Source: Galeruca laticollis (lineage: Eukaryota > Arthropoda > Insecta > Coleoptera > Chrysomelidae). Taken from it: a DNA stretch of 64,000 nt. The notes beneath the pieces were generated by a model, which did not search any database, was not told the DNA's origin, and saw only the letters and a list, made by a program, of their open reading frames with translations. The stretch's first letter is position 1. Each line of letters begins with the position of its first letter. The stretch spans positions 196,519,044 through 196,583,043 of the forward strand of contig OY998180.1 in the NCBI GenBank assembly GCA_963921935.1, given 5' to 3'. Position numbers and translations under genes: made by a program. Of this stretch, positions 42,717 through 52,552 are shown piece after piece.

Positions 42717-43050
42717 GCAGTGGCGTAACTATACCATCTGGGGCTCGTGGCAAATTCTTTTGATGGGGCCCTATCAGTAAAAATCGTCAAGTTGTACTCA
42801 GTTTAATTTTTATAAACTTCGAGATTTTCAGCGTACTCAATTACAAGTTGTATATGTCCCACTAATGGCCATAGGCCTCCTCTCTTAGGCGAGAGGGAAT
42901 GGTCTGTAGTCCCCACGCTAGCCCAATGCGTATTGGAGATTTCACATTCATCCATAGAACATAATATCTCAATGCATTCATTATCTATTCGCTAGCTTTT
43001 CGGTGAAGGAACAACATCGTGAGGAAACCTGCATACATTTACATTGAAAT
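42717..43050. repeat. Fragments of dispersed repeats
   Basis: CAGTGGCGTAACTATACC at 42719 followed by GGGGCC text looks like the end of a DNA element. From about 42855, GGCCTCCTCTCTTAGGCGAG, CCCAATGCGTATTGG and ATCGTGAGGAAACCTGCAT are words that recur in insect LINE 3' ends. No full element could be delimited. Confidence 0.35.
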
Positions 43051-43051
43051 A

Positions 43052-43150
43052 AATATTTAATTTCAATAAGATATTTATTAAGGAAAATATTATTAAGAAA
43101 GATATTTATTAAGAAAAATATTATTAAGAAAGATATTTATTAAGAAAAAT
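43052..43150 (+). repeat. Short AT-rich tandem repeat
   Basis: About three units of ATATTTATTAAGAAAAATAT / TATTAAGAAAG alternate. Simple slippage repeat. Confidence 0.7.
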
Positions 43151-43267
43151 CCTTTTTTCGAGCTTTCTGTTCCGCAAAAGTATCTATAACATCATCAAAG
43201 TTTAAAGATCTGGCCATAGAATTTTCAATAGACAGAATAGCCAAGTTACATAACCTGTCTTGTCCAA

Positions 43268-44511
43268 TTAGGCAATCCAAACCACGTGACTTTTAACTGT
43301 CAATATGGCGGCGACGGTCAAACATTGGATTCAGTACATTCATTTATGTTTAGAAGCTGCAGAGTTTTATAGTTATAAAACGGTTTATTTTGTATTTTGT
43401 GGGGTTTTAAGGTGTTTTGTAGTGTTTGAGAAGGACAATTTTCCTATTTTAAGATGAAGAGTGCTTATTTTAAATCGTTATTAGTGTAAAATCCAGATGT
43501 TGGAGAAACATAAATAGTTTAGCTAATTGATATATTATGTGTAACCTTCTGCTATTAAATCAGTGTTGTATTTTATTTTTTGTAAATAAATGTAGAACTA
43601 AGTTAGCCTTTCATTGATTGTAAGGAATTATATATGTATTTGTAGTTATGTAATGAGTTTATAAATGATTGTTTTTTGTCGATGTTGGATTGTGAAATTG
43701 TTTCTAATGACCCTAGGGGTTTTATTATCTAGTTTTTTTTGTTTTTGGAAAAAATAAACTGTTATATAAGGGTTTTGATTTTGTATTGTCCCTAAAGTGT
43801 GTGACATTTAATGCATTAGAAAAACAATTATTTTACACTGCAAAATATATAAATTTTATTTCATTTTGACATGTGTACATTACAATACATATTTCTAATA
43901 TTAACATGAGTAAAATCAATGAACTTCAGACTCATTGTTAATTTGATCTTATTGACAAAGCTATGTAAAAATATATTACTATAATAACATAAACGTTATA
44001 CGTATTATGAAGAGACAAAAATTATTACTAATTAAGTACAAATCAAAATAAAACATTCATTAAATGTTGAGAAATAATAAAAGTTGCAAAGTAATATTTA
44101 CTAAATGTTTAGCTTCAAAACTAAAACATAAATACTTAAACATGATAGACACCACCGTCTCCATAAATTCAATTTGATCATCCTGGAACTGTTGAGGCAT
44201 TTCATCAATATCCATGACCTGTTGACAAAGTAATTAATTATAACAATTTTCAGCAACTATCAATACATAACTTAACATTGCTATTACTAAAAATTAACAT
44301 TCTTTTTATCAAAATAAAGTGTGCAAAACATGCTCATCGAGTATCTTTTCTTGACCAGGACGATCAGTTACACATATCCCAATCAATTGTCATTTAGCTC
44401 TTGAGACAATTTACATAAAAAAGGACTTTCATTAGAAACATGTGTTTTGTCTCTGCGGGAACAAAACGAAACTTCATCACGATTAGAACGGCAGGTCGTT
44501 GGATTGCCTAA
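43268..44511 (-). mobile_element. THAP-type (P-like) element, internally deleted copy L
   Basis: Both ends read TTAGGCAATCCAA inward and are followed by a shared CAATATGGCGG-GACGGTCAAA subterminal block at the left end. Read on the minus strand it matches copy R (44513-46901), but two internal deletions remove the start of exon 1 with its upstream DNA and the rest of exons 1-2, leaving the splice site and exon 3 start. Non-autonomous. Confidence 0.7.
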
Positions 44512-44523
44512 TTTAGGCAATCC
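44501..44523. repeat. Head-to-head TIR junction
   Basis: GGATTGCCTAA T TTAGGCAATCC: the two THAP-element ends meet with one base between them and no target duplication. The symmetry extends over the GGCAGGTCGTT / AACGACCTGTC sequences, about 45 bases in all. Confidence 0.9.
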
Positions 44524-44679
44524 AACGACCTGTCAAAATAAATTCAATATGGCGGTGACGGTCAAATAAACAACAAAGTTACTGTAGAGTGTGATTGTTT
44601 AACCCACGTTAAATCGATTTTATTTCTGTTTATTGGCTGTAAATTGTGGTTTTTAAATAGTGTAGTGTTTGTCTTCGAT

Positions 44680-45511
44680 ATGTATTGTAGTTGGTTGTGG
44701 AAGCCGTTCTAATCGTGATGAAGTTTCGTTTTGTTCCCGCAGAGATAAAACACAGGTTTCTAACGAAGAAAAACGTTTTGACCAAACTTCGCAGAGCTGC
44801 ATGGATATCTGTGGCATAAATTGCAGTAATAAAGAGAGATAATCAGACCGAATCTATATTGAAACACCAGAAAGTTTGCTGTAGACATTTTATAACTGGT
44901 AGGCTTGTTATCAAATATATCAACTCTACTAGCTCCTAGTTTACGTAGTTTGTACTCAAGTAAGTATTAACTCATTTTAGGCAAACTTGCTGTCCTCGTA
45001 GATAAAGAACACCCTGACTGGGTACCATCTCAACATATGGGACATGTGTCTCAAAAAGTAAAAAAAAGTGCTGCAGATGTTGACCGAAAGAATCGCAGCG
45101 ATAAAAGGACAAAACTGACTGACACTAAGGTAAAAAATAATTAATAGTAGTCCTTTTTTATGTAAATTGTCTCAAGAGCTAAATGACAATTGATTGGGAT
45201 TTGTGTAACTGATCATCCTGGTCAAGAAACGATACTCGATGAGCATGTTTTGCACACTTTATTTTGATAAAAAGAATGTTAATTTTATTAGCAATGTTAA
45301 GTTATGTATTGATAGTTGCTGAAAATTGTTATAATTAATTACTTTGTCAACAGGTGATGGATATTGATGAAATGCCTCTACAGTTCCAGGATGATCAAAT
45401 TGAATTTATGGAGAGGGTGATGTCTATGATGCTTAAGTATTTATGTTTTAGTTTTGAAGCTAAACATTTAGTAATTATTACTTTGCAACTTTTATTATTT
45501 CTCAACATTTA
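44680..45511 (+). pseudogene. THAP-domain transposase, N-terminal exons
   Basis: Exon 1 (44680-44898): ATG-Tyr-Cys, then after a lost base VVGCGSRSNRDEVSF and FVPAEIKHRF, LRRAAWISVA (stop TAA), KVCCRHFITG. Exon 2 (44981-45129): GKLAVLVDKEHPDWVPS. Introns have GTAGGC/TTTTAG and GTAAAA/CAACAG ends. Exon 3 (from 45354): MDIDEMPLQFQDDQIEF. The C..C...C..HF spacing, Trp and the DWVPS tail fit a THAP (C2CH) DNA-binding domain. One stop and at least one frameshift break it. Confidence 0.7.
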
Positions 45512-45589
45512 ATGAATGTTTTATTTTGATTTGTACTTAAATTAGTAATAATGCTTGTCTCTTCATAATACGTATAACGTTTATGTACT

Positions 45590-46391
45590 AATATATTTTT
45601 ACCTACGACCACCCCTGTAAGTAGTTAAAAACACACAGTCGGCAATCAATGTGAGATGTCTATTACGCACGGTAAAACAAAACGCACGGCTGTAAAGTAA
45701 ATCGCACGGCTTCCCTAGCAACCACTTAGCAACTGTCAATAGACGTAGCCATTTTATTCAAAATTTATTACTTGGATATTGAACGTTTAGTTTTATTCTA
45801 TATATAAATGGTAGATAACATTTATTAGATATGAGATTGCATTTAATACTAAGAGTTATTTGGAATTATATGATAATTGGTTCCGTTTCATTAAATCCGC
45901 ATCTTTTAGCTGTCTGAATGTATCTCATATTAGTAAACACTAGTATATTATACACCAAGCGACTAAAGTGGCCCATTTAATCCCGCGGGTGGTGTTTGAT
46001 TCCCGAGGGAAGTAATCCACCTAAGGGATTAATGTCACTTTAGTCGAGAGGTGTATACACTATTTTATGCAATTCCGGTAATTCTACATACTTTTTAATA
46101 AAAATAAATACTACTTAGGATGGACTTTTACGAAGCTTGGCTGGGCATCGAGGGTGAACTTCTAAGATGCTTGGCTGGGCAACGAGGAGCGACTTTTATA
46201 AAACTTGACTGGGCATCGAGGATGTACGTTTTTATTTGTACTTTAAATCCCTTAATAAGATTATAAATACAAGTACAAGTAGGTCGTAGGTAAAATATAG
46301 TACGTAACTCGTGTTGTAACGCATTTGACGCACTAACTTTTCCGTTCATGCGTAAAATGCTTGTTACAACACACGTTACGTAATATACTAT
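45590..46391 (-). mobile_element. Hairpin-headed MITE, copy B
   Basis: Inverted copy of 13188-13988, inserted in THAP copy R. Copy L still shows the empty site (GCTATGTAAAAATATATTA, 43963-43981), so the insertion is at TA. It carries the three-unit GGCTGGGCATCGAG array (46130-46225) and the long palindrome at its right end. Confidence 0.8.
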
Positions 46392-46901
46392 TACATAGCT
46401 TTGTCAATAAGATCAAAATCTTTGAACAATGAGGCTGAAGTTCATTGATTTTACTCATGTTAATATTAGAAGTATGTATTGTAATGTACACATGTCAAAA
46501 TAAAATTAAATTTATATTTTGCAGTGTAAAATAATTGTTGTTCTAATGCATTAAATGTCATACACTTTAGGGACAATAAAAAAACAAAACCCTTATATAA
46601 CAGTTTATTTTTTTCCAAAAACAAAAAAACTAGAAAATAAAACCCCTAAGGTCATAGAAACAATTTCACAAGACAACATCGACAAAAAACAATCATTTAT
46701 AAACTGATTACATAACTCCAAATACATATATAATTCCTTACAATTAATGAAAGGCTAACTTAGTTCTACATTTATTTACAAAAAATAAAATACAACACTG
46801 ATTTAATAGCAGAAGGTTACACATAATATATCTATTCGCTAAACTATTTATGTTTCTCAAACATCTGGATTTTACACTAATAACGATTTAAAATAAGCAC
46901 T

Positions 46902-47309
46902 CGTCCGTATTTTGTGGAATGCAGTCAGCAGTCGTGCGTTTCTTACCGCTAACAATAATTTCGCGCAGACGCATGACCAGATATGTCCACAATTGACAGT
47001 CAAATATCGTCTGCGTCCGCAGACGCGTCCTCTGAAGGGTGTCTGTAATTGCAGACGTGTCCGTGAATGTGTTAAACAAAATATCATCAAACCAACAGCA
47101 CACGTTAACACTCCATATATATTCAATGGAATATGAACATTTTCAAATTAAGCAGAAGCAAGCGAAAAGATACTTGAAATCTACCTGAAAAGAAAATTAT
47201 GTAAATAAATCTCCATTGACAAAAACCATTCTCTGTGGGTTGCAGTGCTATGGGAAATATGTGAACGTTCGATAAAGCATCATATTAAACGCATTTAATT
47301 ATACTTATT
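46902..47309. other. Noncoding, no clear feature
   Basis: 46905-47090 is GC-richer (GTCTGCGTCCGCAGACGCGTC palindrome-like words, 47010-47030 region) and may be the end of another DNA element. No partner or ORF was identified. Confidence 0.35.
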
Positions 47310-47755
47310 TGACTTATGAAGAGTTCTATATCCTCTTAGTACAAATAGAGGATCTCCTAAATTCCCGTCCCCTTTTACCTCTCACAGAGGATTCAGCGGA
47401 CTTAGAAACCCTTATGCCTGGACATTTGCTGCTGGGATCCAGTTTGCAAGCTTTGCCTGAACCTGAGGCTCCCAATTAATGCTTCAACATTTTTGGATTG
47501 GTGGTCCCAAGAGTACTTAACTAGTTTGCAGCAGAGACAAAAATAGATGCAATCCAAGGATAATCTAATCAAACTTGGTGATTTAGTTATCTAAAACGAA
47601 AAACATATCCCTCCTATCAAATGGAAATTAGGAAGAGTTACGAATCTACAACCAGGAAAGGATGGATTGGTGAGAGTCGTGTCTTTAAAACCTGCTCATG
47701 GTAATACAAGACGTGTTATCCAGAAAGTGTGTGTGTTACTAGTTTCTAACTAACT
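47310..47755 (+). pseudogene. BEL/Pao integrase C-terminal fragment
   Basis: YEEFYILLVQIEDLLNSRPL, LETLMPGHLLLGSSL and, after stops, KWKLGRV-like and GLVRVV-like text correspond to the C-terminal integrase region seen intact at 34213-34728. This is a different, older BEL family. It is followed by LTR-like noncoding DNA that resembles 58015-58170 inverted. Confidence 0.65.
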
Positions 47756-48037
47756 TTCTTTCCTGAACTTTTAACTAATTTTATAGAAGATGTATGTTGC
47801 AAAGCAGTGCCTTCCAAAGAGGCGCCATGTTGTAAAATAAAACATGTACCCATGCCTATGACAATTCTTGTTCGCCAACTTGCAATTCAAATACATCTAA
47901 ATTTATAAAATAATTGACTCTGGTTTATAACTGGAAATTTCGTTTTGTCAATTTCTGAAGAAATAAAATTACTTACAGTCTACTAATCATTGTACTTTTT
48001 TGTTAACAAACTTTACAATTAATAAAAAGTAACTTAT
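47756..48037. other. Probable BEL LTR remnant
   Basis: TTGTAAAATAAAACATGT, ACTTGCAATTCAAATACAT and GAAATTTCGTTTTGTCAATTT recur inverted at 58030-58170 with moderate divergence. Following an integrase tail, this is best read as the decayed 3' LTR of that element. Confidence 0.45.
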
Positions 48038-48494
48038 TGTTACGAAACAGCACACTGGTATAGTCCCTAAAACCGACTCTGTCTAAGCGAGGTATAAAAG
48101 TTAAAATTATAACTGTTTACGACTTTACGACTATCTTATGTAAACATTGTTTTGTGACCAGAGTTATCTGGAAAAGGCCAGAACCAATTGTTTTTGTGTG
48201 TTAGCCGCAGTCCGGAATTTACTAGTAAAAAAAAGCATTAATATATAAGGGACTGATCAGGAAGAGTTAGTTAGTTGATAAAGTGATCTCGAGAAATAAA
48301 CAAAAATACACCGAACAGTAAAGTGCTAAAATAAAGTTTTTGTGCATATAAATTAGATTTAAGTGATTAGTTAAGTATATATATAAATTAAGTGTTAGTG
48401 AGTTAGTGTTTAAATAAATTAGTAAGTAGCCATACCGTGTGTTTAAAATTTATCCCACCCGTTATTTGTTTAAATAAATAACAAAAACATTACA
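48038..48494 (+). repeat. Gypsy 5' LTR
   Basis: 457 bases, TG...CA. It matches 52131-52658 except for an insertion and an (AT)n expansion in the 3' copy, and a few substitutions. Confidence 0.9.
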
Positions 48495-48513
48495 TTGGTG
48501 TCAGAAGTGGGAT
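48495..48513 (+). promoter_or_regulatory. Gypsy primer-binding site
   Basis: TTGGTGTCAGAAGTGGGA follows the LTR; it resembles the complement of a tRNA-Leu 3' end. The tRNA assignment is from general knowledge and unverified. Confidence 0.6.
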
Positions 48514-48538
48514 AATATAAATAAATTGCTACGTAAAA

Positions 48539-49741
48539 ATGGCCAAGAGACTAAGGGATTTGAAAGTGACTGAGTTACGAGCAGAATTGGAAGATCGTGA
48601 GTTGGAAACGTCCGGTAAGAAAAGTGAATTAGTAGAAAAACTTAAAGTGGCACTGGAAAATGACGGCTTTGATCCACAAACCGTTTTATTTAATGACGAG
48701 GCTTCCACCTTAATCTCGTCAATTTCTGCTATGGAAGAGAAGATTTCAACGAATGTGAAAAACGATATTTCGTTTATAAAGAACGATATTTCTGCTATGA
48801 AGATCGACATTTCTGTTAATATGGACGAGAAGATTTCTACTTTGAAGAACGATATATCTGCCGATATCTTATTAATGAAAAACGACATTGCCGCTGACGC
48901 TGAAAATGAAATTTCGTCTCTAAAATCTGAAATCGAGAATAAAATGTCAACGATGGACGAGAAAATCGAGAATAAGATTACAACGATAGACGAGAAAATC
49001 AAGGAGTTAGAGGAAAAGATTGCCGATTCAAGAACGCGAGGCACGCCAGAGGAAGAAAAGAAGACCGAGCAAACGAAACCTTGCAAGCCAGAAACAGTAT
49101 CTAAGTTTGAAGACATTGGCAGTTTTACCCGAGTCAAGGCCCCAACGTTCGATGGAAAAATGTCGTGGACAAATTATGTGAAACAATTTGAAGCAGCCGC
49201 TAGAGTGAATAATTGGTCCGATAGAGAGAAGACAGTACACTTAACCATCGCGCTTCGGGGAGATGCCTTAGATGTACTTCAGACGATACCTCTTGAAGAA
49301 ACGGATGACTTTGAGCAGCTGAAAAAGAAGCTGGACATACGATACGGTCACGAACATTTAGAATATTTGTACAGATTCCAGCTGAAGAACCGAAGGCGGA
49401 AACGTGACGAAACCCTTCAAGAGTATGAAATGGATATTGCCCGACTAGTTCGATTTGCTTATCCATCAGCACCAGAGAACATGATGGAATGTTTAGGCAT
49501 CCAGGACTTTATTGACGACTTATGTGACCACGATATGGAGAAGACGCTTCGATTAGCCCATCCTAAAACATTGGTCGATGCATTGACTGCTGCTCTTGAA
49601 TATGAAGCAGCCACGTTGGCTTCGGGATACAACAAAGGTAGAACCATACAAGAAGAAGGTGACGATGACAGACTTGACCAGATCGTCAACTTGTTGAAAG
49701 GTGTGGTAGACAAGAAGCCGAAGAAAATCAGTGCAAGCTAG
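48539..49741 (+). CDS. gag: Gypsy gag with N-terminal SAP domain
   Basis: An open frame of 400 codons from ATG 48539 (in an AAAAATGG context, 44 bases after the LTR). Residues 4-40 are a SAP motif (LRDLKVTELRAELEDR, then GKKSELVEKL), a helix-extension-helix that binds AT-rich DNA. Residues about 55-165 are a repetitive coiled coil with KNDIS/DEKI units. The capsid-like region spans about 200-390 (APTFDGKMSWTNYVKQFE, LQEYEMDIARLVRFAYP). The zinc knuckle lies beyond the stop in the next frame. SAP domains at this place are uncommon in Gypsy gag and could aid nuclear or chromatin targeting (inference). Confidence 0.8.
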   Translation: MAKRLRDLKVTELRAELEDRELETSGKKSELVEKLKVALENDGFDPQTVLFNDEASTLISSISAMEEKISTNVKNDISFIKNDISAMKIDISVNMDEKISTLKNDISADILLMKNDIAADAENEISSLKSEIENKMSTMDEKIENKITTIDEKIKELEEKIADSRTRGTPEEEKKTEQTKPCKPETVSKFEDIGSFTRVKAPTFDGKMSWTNYVKQFEAAARVNNWSDREKTVHLTIALRGDALDVLQTIPLEETDDFEQLKKKLDIRYGHEHLEYLYRFQLKNRRRKRDETLQEYEMDIARLVRFAYPSAPENMMECLGIQDFIDDLCDHDMEKTLRLAHPKTLVDALTAALEYEAATLASGYNKGRTIQEEGDDDRLDQIVNLLKGVVDKKPKKISAS

Positions 49742-50020
49742 AGCATGCACGCAGTTTGTGTAAGCGTCCTACGACTCCTGAAAACCAAGAACCTCTTAAA
49801 TGCAAAGCAGCCAAGAAAAGCTCGCGGTACAACAAAGGTAGGACCATGCAGGAAGAAGATGACGATGACGAACTGGACCAGATCGTCAACTTGTTGAAAG
49901 GTATGGCAAACAAGATTCCGAAGAATATCAAATGCCAGGAGTGTGGCAAGCTAGAGCACGTACGCAGTCCGTCTAAGCGACCCAAGATTCCTGTAACCCA
50001 AGAACTCCAGCCACAGGGGA
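49628..50020 (+). repeat. 200-bp tandem duplication at the gag/pol boundary
   Basis: Unit 1 (49628-49827) and unit 2 (49828 to about 50020) both start TACAACAAAGGTAG and contain GACCAGATCGTCAACTTGTT. Each keeps a different half of one CCHC knuckle: unit 2 has CQECGKLEH but Ser for the last Cys, while unit 1 has lost the first Cys pair and keeps HARSLC. The gag stop lies in unit 1. Confidence 0.8.
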
Positions 50021-51558
50021 AATCAGATGGGGGTGAACATCCTGCTGATGTGAATCACCGAAAAGCCAACTCTTTATCCAGACGGCCGTGCCCAACAGAC
50101 TGCTCCCACTGCAACAAGGTGAAATCTAGGGAAGCTGCAGTTTCAAGAACTACTGTAGTCAACGAGGAATGGTCACCCACCAGGATCAGAGAAGATCAGG
50201 ATAATGATCCTCACCTGAAGATGATCCGGCAATGGAAGGAAGAAAATCGGCGACCTACCTGGCAAGAAGTGTCAAAATTTTCACCGACACTCAAGGCATA
50301 TTGGGCTCAGTGGGACTCCCTTGTCCTGGAAGAAGGCCTATTGAAAAGAATCCTTGAGAACGATGATGGTTCTGAGAAGAGAAGACAGATAGTTATCCCG
50401 AGAGCGATATTAGCTAAGGTACGGAGGAAGTTACACGACAGTCCATCGGGAGGTCATCTAGGAGTGAAGAAAACCCTTCAGCGAGTCCGTGAAAGGTTTT
50501 ATTGGATGAACAGCTCCGACGATGTAAAGGACTGGTGTAAGAAATGTACGACTTGTGCTACGAGTAATGGACCATATCGCAAGAGAAAGGCACCCATGAA
50601 ACAGTACAATGTTGGAAGTCCTTTCGCAAGGATTGCTTTAGACATCGCTGGACCATTTCCGACGACAGAAAATGGTAGCAAATACATACTGGTTGTAATG
50701 GATTATTTCACAAAGTGGGTGGAAATTTACGCTATCCCAAACCAAGAGGCCACAACTGCCGCGGATGTATTGGTGAAAGAATTCATCAGCCGATATGGAG
50801 TGCCCTTGGAAGTCCACAGTGACCAGGGAAGACATTTTGAAAGCCATCTATTCCAGGAGATTTGCGAGAAGCTGGGAATGAAGAAGACCCGGACAACAGC
50901 ATTACATCCACAGTCAGATGGAATGATCGAGAGAATGAACAGGACTATTGGAAAATACCTGTCCAAAGTAGTATCCAGCCATCAGAGAGATTGGGACCAG
51001 TATCTTTCCCTATTCGCATTGGCTTATCGATCTGCCGTCAATGAGCCCACGGGTGAAACACCGGCGAAAATCCTGTTTGGACGTGAAATGAGACTTCCTT
51101 GTGACCTGGAATTTGGCTGTCGGCCTGGAGAAGATATAGCAGGCGAAGACTACGTGATCCAATTGAGAAGAAAGCTGGACGATATTCATGAATTAGTTCG
51201 AACAAATCTTCAAGTTGCCAGCGACAGAATGAAAAGTCGGTACGACACGCAGGCCACAGAAGGCGGTTTTAAAGAAGCGGACAAAGTATGGTTACACAAC
51301 CCGGCGAGGAGAAAAAAAGGATTTTCTCCAAAATTACAAAAATCCTGGGAAGGTCCATACTTAATCAAGAAAAGGATCAATGATGTTATATATCGCATAA
51401 GCAAGATCTCCAACGGAAAACCAAAAGTAGTTCACCAAAACCGACTAGCGCCATTCGAAGGAGACCATGACCTGGAGAAAGGAGTAAACCTTATCCGAAA
51501 TCCGAAGGTAGGACTTCGAGGAGTTTATGGGCACGTATGGAGGTACCGGGAAAGCTAG
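49756..51558 (+). CDS. Gypsy integrase-only pol frame
   Basis: 600 codons without an ATG start, so expression would need frameshifting from gag. The N-terminus is a gag tail with half a zinc knuckle. From about residue 97, HRKANSLSRRPC and CSHCNKVK are the linker normally found after RNase H, so protease, RT and RNase H have been cut out near 50030. Then the HHCC zinc domain (GGHLGVKKTL ... WCKKCTTC), the DD35E core with Asp 296 (ALDIAGPFP), Asp 356 (VHSDQGRHF) and Glu 392 (MIERMNRTI), and a GPY/F domain (WEGPYLIKKR). All catalytic residues are present; stop at 51556-51558. Confidence 0.85.
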   Translation: MCKRPTTPENQEPLKCKAAKKSSRYNKGRTMQEEDDDDELDQIVNLLKGMANKIPKNIKCQECGKLEHVRSPSKRPKIPVTQELQPQGKSDGGEHPADVNHRKANSLSRRPCPTDCSHCNKVKSREAAVSRTTVVNEEWSPTRIREDQDNDPHLKMIRQWKEENRRPTWQEVSKFSPTLKAYWAQWDSLVLEEGLLKRILENDDGSEKRRQIVIPRAILAKVRRKLHDSPSGGHLGVKKTLQRVRERFYWMNSSDDVKDWCKKCTTCATSNGPYRKRKAPMKQYNVGSPFARIALDIAGPFPTTENGSKYILVVMDYFTKWVEIYAIPNQEATTAADVLVKEFISRYGVPLEVHSDQGRHFESHLFQEICEKLGMKKTRTTALHPQSDGMIERMNRTIGKYLSKVVSSHQRDWDQYLSLFALAYRSAVNEPTGETPAKILFGREMRLPCDLEFGCRPGEDIAGEDYVIQLRRKLDDIHELVRTNLQVASDRMKSRYDTQATEGGFKEADKVWLHNPARRKKGFSPKLQKSWEGPYLIKKRINDVIYRISKISNGKPKVVHQNRLAPFEGDHDLEKGVNLIRNPKVGLRGVYGHVWRYRES

Positions 51559-52156
51559 ATATGGAGTCACTTCGGAACAACAACAATATCTGTTCACTCT
51601 CTCGGAAGATTATTCACTGGCATACAACATCCCCGCCCGTATCAAGAACGCACGAGGGTTGGCCACCGTCTTTCGAAATTAGTTCGGGCAATTAGAAAAA
51701 CTTGAAGACCAGATTCCAGCCCCTGGCAAGACACTGAAACTGAAAGATAATTCGCGGTACGTCTTCTACGTGGTAACTAAAAATGAATTCCAAGATCGAT
51801 CTACTTACCGCGATGTGTGGGAAGCACTTCGAAACCTCCGAGACCATGTGTTGGAATCCAACGTGAAGAAACTGGCTATGCCTAAGATAGCGAGTAACCA
51901 GTTGGATTGGCGAATCATCAGGAACATGATAGAGATTATCTTTCAAGATACCGGTGTCCAGATATTAATTTGCAGCTACAACCCCCGTTATCAGTATCCG
52001 ATGAAGACGGTGCCCTGCTATTTCCATAAGATCGGAAAGTGTAGATATGGGGCCAGTTGCCGATTCAAACATCCAGTCTCGACTACACAAAAGTTCCAGG
52101 AGGAACTTCCATTTAAGGGGGGGGGGGTAATGTTACGAAACAGCACACTGGTATAG
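51527..52156 (+). pseudogene. Retrotransposon ORF3: macrodomain (TARG1/OARD1-like) plus CCCH zinc finger
   Basis: ATG 51527 overlaps the integrase end by 32 bases in another frame. It reads YLFTLSEDYSLAYNIPARI, GLATVF-N then TAG (51680-51682) and FGQLEKL, VFYVVTKNEF, TYRDVWEALRNL and VKKLAMPKI, LDWRIIRNMIEIIF. This is the order of the small OARD1/TARG1 macrodomains, which bind ADP-ribose and remove it from proteins. The Lys of the VTK strand is kept, but the Gly-Cys-Gly loop with its Asp is replaced by ASNQLDW, so catalysis is doubtful. A CCCH finger follows (CYFHKIGKCRYGASCRFKH, spacing C-x7-C-x5-C-x3-H). The frame ends inside the LTR. Apart from the TAG (AAG expected) it is open. It sits where other elements keep env. 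Confidence 0.7.
52114..52130 (+). promoter_or_regulatory. Gypsy polypurine tract
   Basis: AAGGGGGGGGGGTAA-type run directly before the 3' LTR; priming site for plus-strand DNA. Confidence 0.75.
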
Positions 52157-52490
52157 TCCCTAAAACCGACTCTGTCTAAGCCAGGTATAAAAGTTAAAAT
52201 TATGGCGGATACGCACTGTTTTTTTATAACTATTTACGACTTTACGACTATCTTATGTAAACATTGTTTTGTGACCAGAGTTATCTAGAAAAGGCCAGAA
52301 CAAATTGTTTTTGTGTGTTAGCCGCAGTCCGGAATTTACTAGTAAAAAAAGCATTAATATATAAGGGACTGATCAGGAAGAGTTAGTTAGTTGATAAAGT
52401 GATCTCGAGAAATAAACAAAAAAACACCGAACAGTAAAGTGCTAATATAAAGTTTGTGTGCATATAAATTAGATTTAAGTGATTAGTTAA

Positions 52491-52552
<62 letters not shown>

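Larger units (their letters stand above)
44513..46901 (+). mobile_element. THAP-type (P-like) element, copy R, right end missing
   Basis: Begins TTAGGCAATCCAACGACC. It contains a THAP-domain exon pair, the start of exon 3 and downstream DNA that matches copy L inverted (to 46901, where homology ends at AAATAAGCACTC). A MITE (45590-46391) is inserted in it. P elements and related insect transposons carry N-terminal THAP domains; the catalytic domain itself is not present here. Confidence 0.7.

Noticed and set aside
44490..44535. Perfect palindrome as a replication origin or cruciform regulator
   Set aside because: Explained by two transposon ends meeting head to head.
46872..47136. Overlapping 70-85 codon ORFs on both strands
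   Set aside because: Result of a GC-richer patch; no shared family motifs, and the best reading is a fragment of a DNA element.
48529..49137. 202-codon minus-strand ORF over Gypsy gag
   Set aside because: Antisense of the coiled-coil repeats; Ser/Phe/Ile-rich shadow.
51770..52156. Gypsy ORF3 as an envelope gene
   Set aside because: No signal peptide, transmembrane segment or glycosylation pattern; the sequence fits a macrodomain and a CCCH finger instead.
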